Source of the DNA: Siphonodentalium dalli
Taxonomy: Eukaryota > Mollusca > Scaphopoda > Gadilida > Siphonodentaliidae
Direction of reading: 5' to 3'
Length of the DNA stretch: 64,000 bases
Assembly (NCBI GenBank): GCA_032622095.1
Contig: CP136063.1
Span: forward strand, 119,308,723 to 119,372,722
The translations under genes were made by a program, and so were the position numbers. Below the pieces are notes generated by a model that saw only the letters and a program-made list of their open reading frames with translations, made no database searches and had not been told where the DNA came from. Position 1 is the first letter of the stretch; each line of letters begins with the position of its first letter. Shown here one piece after another: positions 54,187 through 64,000 of the stretch.

Positions 54187-55575
54187 CTACCTTGAACTTT
54201 ATAGGCGGACACAGGATATGAAATAAATCGAATTTTGCGAATCATGGGCGACAACTCTGTAGGGAAAGCTCGGACATAAATTATAATGCATGGACCCAAT
54301 AGGGCATACTGAGTTGTGCATACGGTCCAAATTTCAAGTTGCTTCTATTCATACTTTTCGAGATACTGCAACCCCCAGTTTTACACATAAAGGGAGATAA
54401 CTCTGCAAAGCAAGTTAGGACAAAATCCTATATAGACCGATGCACTACAACTATCATTGGGCTATAAACATACCAAAATCCAGCGCTCTATCTCTCTTAC
54501 TTCCTGAGATATAAGGGTTATAAAATTGCTTAGTATAATAATAAATAATATTGGAAAAAAATAATAAATTGAATAACAATATACTTCCATATTAAAATAT
54601 GGAAGTATAATAAGGGAATCGCGCGGAATTGATTGGAATGTCGATTGTATGGTTCATTGACATTTCTGTGTTCAGTTGGAATGTTCTGGTATGACCCCCA
54701 CCCATGCCTCGAAATTTGGTAATGCGGGTAGAAAAATCGCCATATCTTGGCCAATTTTCAAGATTTCGAGCTAATTTTTGCGTCATTGTGTTCGTATTTG
54801 ATGTCCCTATAATATTTAGTTGGGTTTTGGTAAGGTATTGTGGCGATATTCTACTATGTAGGCCAATATGTATGTTGTTCAGTGCATACTTTTTGAATAT
54901 CGTTGGCCTCCATCGACATACTACGGAAAGTGGGTAATTGTTTAGAAGTACTGAAAATTCCCCACCGAATGACACCAAACACGTGACGATTGGTTGATGG
55001 AAATTAAATTCATAGTGCATCTTCTGTAAACTTGAAAAAAATGAAGGGGCCACAATTTCCACATTTCTCAATCGATTTACAAAATTCTTTCACGAGTAGC
55101 ATTAGTACGTCGTATAGATACTTCATAACATTTTTGGTTCAAATCGGAGACAAAAAAAATATGACAATTTTTGCCCCCCTCCCTAATACGGACCAATGTT
55201 TTTGGATCTTGGTCAAAATTGCACCATTTCGTCTTCTTTCTATGGATAACACGCTCACATAAACCAAATACAATTCACGTGCGTTGTCTAGGAGGAGTTT
55301 TGTCCACAAGCACTTTCTCCTAAATCGATGTATGAATACAATTTTCAATGGTCTGTAACTTGGACATTTCTCAACCGATTTCCAAAATTCTTTCAGGAGA
55401 ATCATTAGTACGTCCTATAGATACACGACAGTAAAAGTAGTTGAAATCATCGAAAAAAAAAAAATCGAAAATTTTGCCCCCACCCAAACCCCAAAAATAT
55501 AAGTCCGTTCCTGTTCAAAACTTATTTTCATAGAAAGTTGCTAACAACTAACTGCATATGAACCCTCGTATCTGG
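54187..55575 (+). repeat. Monomer M40 (type A, two private changes)
   Basis: T for G at 54198 and A for G at 55562; neither is seen elsewhere. Confidence 0.94.
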
Positions 55576-56963
55576 CTACCTTGAACGTTATAGGCGGACA
55601 CAGGATATGAAATAAATCGAATTTTGCGAATCATGGGCGACAACTCTGTAGGGAAAGCTCGGACATAAATTATAATGCATGGACCCAATAGGGCATACTG
55701 AGTTGTGCATACGGTCCAAATTTCAAGTTGCTTCTATTCATACTTTTCGAGATACTGCAACCCCCAGTTTTACACATAAAGGGAGATAACTCTGCAAAGC
55801 AAGTTAGGACAAAATCCTATATAGACCGATGCACTACAACTATCATTGGGCTATAAACATACCAAAATCCAGCGCTCTATCTCTCTTACTTCCTGAGATA
55901 TAAGGGTTATAAAATTGCTTAGTATAATAATAAATAATATTGGAAAAAAATAATAAATTGAATAACAATATACTTCCATATTAAAATATGGAAGTATAAT
56001 AAGGGAATCGCGCGGAATTGATTGGAATGTCGATTGTATGGTTCATTGACATTTCTGTGTTCAGTTGGAATGTTCTGGTATGACCCCCACCCATGCCTCG
56101 AAATTTGGTAATGCGGGTAGAAAAATCGCCATATCTTGGCCAATTTTCAAGATTTCGAGCTAATTTTTGCGTCATTGTGTTCGTATTTGATGTCCCTATA
56201 ATATTTAGTTGGGTTTTGGTAAGGTATTGTGGCGATATTCTACTATGTAGGCCAATATGTATGTTGTTCAGTGCATACTTTTTGAATATCGTTGGCCTCC
56301 ATCGACATACTACGGAAAGTGGGTAATTGTTTAGAAGTACTGAAAATTCCCCACCGAATGACACCAAACACGTGACGATTGGTTGATGGAAATTAAATTC
56401 ATAGTGCATCTTCTGTAAACTTGAAAAAAATGAAGGGGCCACAATTTCCACATTTCTCAATCGATTTACAAAATTCTTTCACGAGTAGCATTAGTACGTC
56501 GTATAGATACTTCATAACATTTTTGGTTCAAATCGGAGACAAAAAAAATATGACAATTTTTGCCCCCCTCCCTAATACGGACCAATGTTTTTGGATCTTG
56601 GTCAAAATTGCACCATTTCGTCTTCTTTCTATGGATAACACGCTCACATAAACCAAATACAATTCACGTGCGTTGTCTAGGAGGAGTTTTGTCCACAAGC
56701 ACTTTCTCCTAAATCGATGTATGAATACAATTTTCAATGGTCTGTAACTTGGACATTTCTCAACCGATTTCCAAAATTCTTTCAGGAGAATCATTAGTAC
56801 GTCCTATAGATACACGACAGTAAAAGTAGTTGAAATCATCGAAAAAAAAAAATCGAAAATTTTGCCCCCACCCAAACCCCAAAAATATAAGTCCGTTCCT
56901 GTTCAAAACTTATTTTCATAGAAAGTTGCTAACAACTAACTGCATATGAGCCCTCGTATCTGG
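55576..56963 (+). repeat. Monomer M41 (type A, A11 run)
   Basis: 1388 bp with an 11-A run near 56842, two monomers after the A11 copy M39. Confidence 0.94.
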
Positions 56964-58352
56964 CTACCTTGAACGTTATAGGCGGACACAGGATATGAAA
57001 TAAATCGAATTTTGCGAATCATGGGCGACAACTCTGTAGGGAAAGCTCGGACATAAATTATAATGCATGGACCCAATAGGGCATACTGAGTTGTGCATAC
57101 GGTCCAAATTTCAAGTTGCTTCTATTCATACTTTTCGAGATACTGCAACCCCCAGTTTTACACATAAAGGGAGATAACTCTGCAAAGCAAGTTAGGACAA
57201 AATCCTATATAGACCGATGCACTACAACTATCATTGGGCTATAAACATACCAAAATCCAGCGCTCTATCTCTCTTACTTCCTGAGATATAAGGGTTATAA
57301 AATTGCTTAGTATAATAATAAATAATATTGGAAAAAAATAATAAATTGAATAACAATATACTTCCATATTAAAATATGGAAGTATAATAAGGGAATCGCG
57401 CGGAATTGATTGGAATGTCGATTGTATGGTTCATTGACATTTCTGTGTTCAGTTGGAATGTTCTGGTATGACCCCCACCCATGCCTCGAAATTTGGTAAT
57501 GCGGGTAGAAAAATCGCCATATCTTGGCCAATTTTCAAGATTTCGAGCTAATTTTTGCGTCATTGTGTTCGTATTTGATGTCCCTATAATATTTAGTTGG
57601 GTTTTGGTAAGGTATTGTGGCGATATTCTACTATGTAGGCCAATATGTATGTTGTTCAGTGCATACTTTTTGAATATCGTTGGCCTCCATCGACATACTA
57701 CGGAAAGTGGGTAATTGTTTAGAAGTACTGAAAATTCCCCACCGAATGACACCAAACACGTGACGATTGGTTGATGGAAATTAAATTCATAGTGCATCTT
57801 CTGTAAACTTGAAAAAAATGAAGGGGCCACAATTTCCACATTTCTCAATCGATTTACAAAATTCTTTCACGAGTAGCATTAGTACGTCGTATAGATACTT
57901 CATAACATTTTTGGTTCAAATCGGAGACAAAAAAAATATGACAATTTTTGCCCCCCTCCCTAATACGGACCAATGTTTTTGGATCTTGGTCAAAATTGCA
58001 CCATTTCGTCTTCTTTCTATGGATAACACGCTCACATAAACCAAATACAATTCACGTGCGTTGTCTAGGAGGAGTTTTGTCCACAAGCACTTTCTCCTAA
58101 ATCGATGTATGAATACAATTTTCAATGGTCTGTAACTTGGACATTTCTCAACCGATTTCCAAAATTCTTTCAGGAGAATCATTAGTACGTCCTATAGATA
58201 CACGACAGTAAAAGTAGTTGAAATCATCGAAAAAAAAAAAATCGAAAATTTTGCCCCCACCCAAACCCCAAAAATATAAGTCCGTTCCTGTTCAAAACTT
58301 ATTTTCATAGAAAGTTGCTAACAACTAACTGCATATGAGCCCTCGTATCTGG
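56964..58352 (+). repeat. Monomer M42 (consensus type A)
   Basis: Unmarked 1389-bp copy. Confidence 0.94.
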
Positions 58353-59741
58353 CTACCTTGAACGTTATAGGCGGACACAGGATATGAAATAAATCGAATT
58401 TTGCGAATCATGGGCGACAACTCTGTAGGGAAAGCTCGGACATAAATTATAATGCATGGACCCAATAGGGCATACTGAGTTGTGCATACGGTCCAAATTT
58501 CAAGTTGCTTCTATTCATACTTTTCGAGATACTGCAACCCCCAGTTTTACACATAAAGGGAGATAACTCTGCAAAGCAAGTTAGGACAAAATCCTATATA
58601 GACCGATGCACTACAACTATCATTGGGCTATAAACATACCAAAATCCAGCGCTCTATCTCTCTTACTTCCTGAGATATAAGGGTTATAAAATTGCTTAGT
58701 ATAATAATAAATAATATTGGAAAAAAATAATAAATTGAATAACAATATACTTCCATATTAAAATATGGAAGTATAATAAGGGAATCGCGCGGAATTGATT
58801 GGAATGTCGATTGTATGGTTCATTGACATTTCTGTGTTCAGTTGGAATGTTCTGGTATGACCCCCACCCATGCCTCGAAATTTGGTAATGCGGGTAGAAA
58901 AATCGCCATATCTTGGCCAATTTTCAAGATTTCGAGCTAATTTTTGCGTCATTGTGTTCGTATTTGATGTCCCTATAATATTTAGTTGGATTTTGGTAAG
59001 GTATTGTGGCGATATTCTACTATGTAGGCCAATATGTATGTTGTTCAGTGCATACTTTTTGAATATCGTTGGCCTCCATCGACATACTACGGAAAGTGGG
59101 TAATTGTTTAGAAGTACTGAAAATTCCCCACCGAATGACACCAAACACGTGACGATTGGTTGATGGAAATTAAATTCATAGTGCATCTTCTGTAAACTTG
59201 AAAAAAATGAAGGGGCCACAATTTCCACATTTCTCAATCGATTTACAAAATTCTTTCACGAGTAGCATTAGTACGTCGTATAGATACTTCATAACATTTT
59301 TGGTTCAAATCGGAGACAAAAAAAATATGACAATTTTTGCCCCCCTCCCTAATACGGACCAATGTTTTTGGATCTTGGTCAAAATTGCACCATTTCGTCT
59401 TCTTTCTATGGATAACACGCTCACATAAACCAAATACAATTCACGTGCGTTGTCTAGGAGGAGTTTTGTCCACAAGCACTTTCTCCTAAATCGATGTATG
59501 AATACAATTTTCAATGGTCTGTAACTTGGACATTTCTCAACCGATTTCCAAAATTCTTTCAGGAGAATCATTAGTACGTCCTATAGATACACGACAGTAA
59601 AAGTAGTTGAAATCATCGAAAAAAAAAAAATCGAAAATTTTGCCCCCACCCAAACCCCAAAAATATAAGTCCGTTCCTGTTCAAAACTTATTTTCATAGA
59701 AAGTTGCTAACAACTAACTGCATATGAGCCCTCGTATCTGG
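58353..59741 (+). repeat. Monomer M43 (type A, phase-638 variant)
   Basis: A for G at 58990; the mark is shared only with M45. Confidence 0.95.
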
Positions 59742-61130
59742 CTACCTTGAACGTTATAGGCGGACACAGGATATGAAATAAATCGAATTTTGCGAATCAT
59801 GGGCGACAACTCTGTAGGGAAAGCTCGGACATAAATTATAATGCATGGACCCAATAGGGCATACTGAGTTGTGCATACGGTCCAAATTTCAAGTTGCTTC
59901 TATTCATACTTTTCGAGATACTGCAACCCCCAGTTTTACACATAAAGGGAGATAACTCTGCAAAGCAAGTTAGGACAAAATCCTATATAGACCGATGCAC
60001 TACAACTATCATTGGGCTATAAACATACCAAAATCCAGCGCTCTATCTCTCTTACTTCCTGAGATATAAGGGTTATAAAATTGCTTAGTATAATAATAAA
60101 TAATATTGGAAAAAAATAATAAATTGAATAACAATATACTTCCATATTAAAATATGGAAGTATAATAAGGGAATCGCGCGGAATTGATTGGAATGTCGAT
60201 TGTATGGTTCATTGACATTTCTGTGTTCAGTTGGAATGTTCTGGTATGACCCCCACCCATGCCTCGAAATTTGGTAATGCGGGTAGAAAAATCGCCATAT
60301 CTTGGCCAATTTTCAAGATTTCGAGCTAATTTTTGCGTCATTGTGTTCGTATTTGATGTCCCTATAATATTTAGTTGGGTTTTGGTAAGGTATTGTGGCG
60401 ATATTCTACTATGTAGGCCAATATGTATGTTGTTCAGTGCATACTTTTTGAATATCGTTGGCCTCCATCGACATACTACGGAAAGTGGGTAATTGTTTAG
60501 AAGTACTGAAAATTCCCCACCGAATGACACCAAACACGTGACGATTGGTTGATGGAAATTAAATTCATAGTGCATCTTCTGTAAACTTGAAAAAAATGAA
60601 GGGGCCACAATTTCCACATTTCTCAATCGATTTACAAAATTCTTTCACGAGTAGCATTAGTACGTCGTATAGATACTTCATAACATTTTTGGTTCAAATC
60701 GGAGACAAAAAAAATATGACAATTTTTGCCCCCCTCCCTAATACGGACCAATGTTTTTGGATCTTGGTCAAAATTGCACCATTTCGTCTTCTTTCTATGG
60801 ATAACACGCTCACATAAACCAAATACAATTCACGTGCGTTGTCTAGGAGGAGTTTTGTCCACAAGCACTTTCTCCTAAATCGATGTATGAATACAATTTT
60901 CAATGGTCTGTAACTTGGACATTTCTCAACCGATTTCCAAAATTCTTTCAGGAGAATCATTAGTACGTCCTATAGATACACGACAGTAAAAGTAGTTGAA
61001 ATCATCGAAAAAAAAAAAATCGAAAATTTTGCCCCCACCCAAACCCCAAAAATATAAGTCCGTTCCTGTTCAAAACTTATTTTCATAGAAAGTTGCTAAC
61101 AACTAACTGCATATGAGCCCTCGTATCTGG
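59742..61130 (+). repeat. Monomer M44 (consensus type A)
   Basis: Unmarked copy between the two phase-638 copies. Confidence 0.94.
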
Positions 61131-62519
61131 CTACCTTGAACGTTATAGGCGGACACAGGATATGAAATAAATCGAATTTTGCGAATCATGGGCGACAACT
61201 CTGTAGGGAAAGCTCGGACATAAATTATAATGCATGGACCCAATAGGGCATACTGAGTTGTGCATACGGTCCAAATTTCAAGTTGCTTCTATTCATACTT
61301 TTCGAGATACTGCAACCCCCAGTTTTACACATAAAGGGAGATAACTCTGCAAAGCAAGTTAGGACAAAATCCTATATAGACCGATGCACTACAACTATCA
61401 TTGGGCTATAAACATACCAAAATCCAGCGCTCTATCTCTCTTACTTCCTGAGATATAAGGGTTATAAAATTGCTTAGTATAATAATAAATAATATTGGAA
61501 AAAAATAATAAATTGAATAACAATATACTTCCATATTAAAATATGGAAGTATAATAAGGGAATCGCGCGGAATTGATTGGAATGTCGATTGTATGGTTCA
61601 TTGACATTTCTGTGTTCAGTTGGAATGTTCTGGTATGACCCCCACCCATGCCTCGAAATTTGGTAATGCGGGTAGAAAAATCGCCATATCTTGGCCAATT
61701 TTCAAGATTTCGAGCTAATTTTTGCGTCATTGTGTTCGTATTTGATGTCCCTATAATATTTAGTTGGATTTTGGTAAGGTATTGTGGCGATATTCTACTA
61801 TGTAGGCCAATATGTATGTTGTTCAGTGCATACTTTTTGAATATCGTTGGCCTCCATCGACATACTACGGAAAGTGGGTAATTGTTTAGAAGTACTGAAA
61901 ATTCCCCACCGAATGACACCAAACACGTGACGATTGGTTGATGGAAATTAAATTCATAGTGCATCTTCTGTAAACTTGAAAAAAATGAAGGGGCCACAAT
62001 TTCCACATTTCTCAATCGATTTACAAAATTCTTTCACGAGTAGCATTAGTACGTCGTATAGATACTTCATAACATTTTTGGTTCAAATCGGAGACAAAAA
62101 AAATATGACAATTTTTGCCCCCCTCCCTAATACGGACCAATGTTTTTGGATCTTGGTCAAAATTGCACCATTTCGTCTTCTTTCTATGGATAACACGCTC
62201 ACATAAACCAAATACAATTCACGTGCGTTGTCTAGGAGGAGTTTTGTCCACAAGCACTTTCTCCTAAATCGATGTATGAATACAATTTTCAATGGTCTGT
62301 AACTTGGACATTTCTCAACCGATTTCCAAAATTCTTTCAGGAGAATCATTAGTACGTCCTATAGATACACGACAGTAAAAGTAGTTGAAATCATCGAAAA
62401 AAAAAAAATCGAAAATTTTGCCCCCACCCAAACCCCAAAAATATAATTCCGTTCCTGTTCAAAACTTATTTTCATAGAAAGTTGCTAACAACTAACTGCA
62501 TATGAGCCCTCGTATCTGG
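61131..62519 (+). repeat. Monomer M45 (type A, phase-638 variant)
   Basis: A for G at 61768 and a private T for G at 62447. Confidence 0.95.
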
Positions 62520-63908
62520 CTACCTTGAACGTTATAGGCGGACACAGGATATGAAATAAATCGAATTTTGCGAATCATGGGCGACAACTCTGTAGGGAAA
62601 GCTCGGACATAAATTGTAATGCATGGACCCAATAGGGCATACTGAGTTGTGCATACGGTCCAAATTTCAAGTTGCTTCTATTCATACTTTTCGAGATACT
62701 GCAACCCCCAGTTTTACACATAAAGGGAGATAACTCTGCAAAGCAAGTTAGGACAAAATCCTATATAGACCGATGCACTACAACTATCATTGGGCTATAA
62801 ACATACCAAAATCCAGCGCTCTATCTCTCTTACTTCCTGAGATATAAGGGTTATAAAATTGCTTAGTATAATAATAAATAATATTGGAAAAAAATAATAA
62901 ATTGAATAACAATATACTTCCATATTAAAATATGGAAGTATAATAAGGGAATCGCGCGGAATTGATTGGAATGTCGATTGTATGGTTCATTGACATTTCT
63001 GTGTTCAGTTGGAATGTTCTGGTATGACCCCCACCCATGCCTCGAAATTTGGTAATGCGGGTAGAAAAATCGCCATATCTTGGCCAATTTTCAAGATTTC
63101 GAGCTAATTTTTGCGTCATTGTGTTCGTATTTGATGTCCCTATAATATTTAGTTGGGTTTTGGTAAGGTATTGTGGCGATATTCTACTATGTAGGCCAAT
63201 ATGTATGTTGTTCAGTGCATACTTTTTGAATATCGTTGGCCTCCATCGACATACTACGGAAAGTGGGTAATTGTTTAGAAGTACTGAAAATTCCCCACCG
63301 AATGACACCAAACACGTGACGATTGGTTGATGGAAATTAAATTCATAGTGCATCTTCTGTAAACTTGAAAAAAATGAAGGGGCCACAATTTCCACATTTC
63401 TCAATCGATTTACAAAATTCTTTCACGAGTAGCATTAGTACGTCGTATAGATACTTCATAACATTTTTGGTTCAAATCGGAGACAAAAAAAATATGACAA
63501 TTTTTGCCCCCCTCCCTAATACGGACCAATGTTTTTGGATCTTGGTCAAAATTGCACCATTTCGTCTTCTTTCTATGGATAACACGCTCACATAAACCAA
63601 ATACAATTCACGTGCGTTGTCTAGGAGGAGTTTTGTCCACAAGCACTTTCTCCTAAATCGATGTATGAATACAATTTTCAATGGTCTGTAACTTGGACAT
63701 TTCTCAACCGATTTCCAAAATTCTTTCAGGAGAATCATTAGTACGTCCTATAGATACACGACAGTAAAAGTAGTTGAAATCATCGAAAAAAAAAAAATCG
63801 AAAATTTTGCCCCCACCCAAACCCCAAAAATATAAGTCCGTTCCTGTTCAAAACTTATTTTCATAGAAAGTTGCTAACAACTAACTGCATATGAGCCCTC
63901 GTATCTGG
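62520..63908 (+). repeat. Monomer M46 (type A, phase-97 variant)
   Basis: G for A at 62616, shared with M5, M37 and M39; the last complete copy. Confidence 0.95.
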
Positions 63909-64000
63909 CTACCTTGAACGTTATAGGCGGACACAGGATATGAAATAAATCGAATTTTGCGAATCATGGGCGACAACTCTGTAGGGAAAGCTCGGACATA
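63909..64000 (+). repeat. Monomer M47, truncated by the window end
   Basis: First 92 bp of another type A copy; the array continues beyond the window. Confidence 0.94.

Larger units (their letters stand above)
1..64000. repeat. Satellite DNA array, ~1389-bp monomer, 46 complete copies
   Basis: The same ~1389-bp sequence recurs head to tail from the first to the last base with no interruption by unrelated DNA. Monomers begin (phase 1 set arbitrarily at the window start) at 1, 1390, 2779, 4168, 5557, 6946, 8335 and 9724, then continue through a variant block and resume in register to the last start at 63909. All copies point the same way. The sequence is AT-rich, with short C-rich tracts and one palindrome per monomer. 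No transposon termini, target-site duplications or coding domains are recognisable. The array is open at both ends, so its true length is unknown. Known biology: such homogenised long-monomer arrays occur in eukaryotic heterochromatin, often at centromeres. Which role this one has cannot be read from the sequence. Confidence 0.98.
14297..64000 (+). repeat. Right block of type A monomers (rest of M11, M12-M46, start of M47)
   Basis: Type A resumes in register immediately after the B-side copy of the palindrome and continues for about 49.7 kb. Thirty-five complete monomers follow M11. Periods are 1389 bp except for six of 1388 bp, each explained by an 11-A instead of a 12-A run. Divergence from the consensus is a handful of single-base changes across the block. 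Confidence 0.95.

Noticed and set aside
1-64000. CRISPR array or bacterial repeat locus
   Set aside because: The repeat unit is about 1.39 kb with no short repeat-spacer structure, no cas genes and no unique spacers.
1-64000. CENP-B box (TTCG....A..CGGG type) in the monomer
   Set aside because: The TTCG and CGGG-like strings I checked, for example TTCGAGATACTGCAA at 172-186, do not have the required spacing or the CGGG half. I found no full match by eye on either strand.
1-64000. Ribosomal DNA or histone gene cluster as an explanation of the tandem repeat
   Set aside because: No conserved rRNA segments and no histone protein sequences appear in any frame; the unit is too AT-rich and lacks long constrained ORFs.

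Overview
The whole window is one uninterrupted satellite-DNA array. It consists of head-to-tail copies, all in the same orientation, of an AT-rich monomer of about 1.39 kb. There are 46 complete monomers (M1 to M46) plus a 92-bp start of a 47th, and the array runs off both ends of the window. I found no convincing protein-coding gene, RNA gene, transposase, CRISPR array or unique sequence. The open reading frames that recur once per monomer on both strands overlap each other, match no family I know, and are broken in the variant monomers. I treat them as chance ORFs in a repeat. A long, highly homogenised tandem array without genes points to a eukaryotic chromosome, probably centromeric, pericentromeric or subtelomeric heterochromatin. 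The motif GGGAGATAACTCTG inside each monomer resembles motifs I remember from repeats of molluscs. That suggests an invertebrate, possibly a mollusc, but this is a weak hint from memory.

Layout. Bases 1-10810 hold type A monomers of 1389 bp (M1-M7 and most of M8). Bases 10811-14296 hold about 2.5 monomers of a diverged type B (period 1383 bp, roughly 85-90 percent identical to A by eye). The two complete B periods look identical to each other. Bases 14297-64000 return to type A (rest of M11, M12-M46, start of M47). Type A copies differ from their consensus at only zero to three positions each. Six of them are 1388 bp because a 12-A run is shortened to 11 A.

Monomer anatomy (coordinates in M1, which starts at phase 1): two adjacent diverged 146-bp subrepeats (60-351); an AT-rich stretch holding a perfect 14-bp-arm palindrome (394-423); a central unique part (about 430-870); two related ~300-bp-spaced segments (872-1080 and 1175-1375); three C-rich tracts (509-517, 988-997, 1291-1306); and an A12 run (1267-1278).

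The most interesting points concern how the array evolves. The return from B to A falls exactly at the palindrome and carries an exact 37-bp tandem duplication of it. The longest identical run between A and B (61 bp) is centred on that palindrome. The rare point variants that mark A monomers tend to recur at a spacing of two monomers and in fixed order (phase-969 variant, then phase-648 variant in the next monomer, then often the phase-242 variant), which indicates amplification and exchange in blocks of several monomers. I see no gene-based system here; the novelty, if any, is the satellite itself and its recombination signature.
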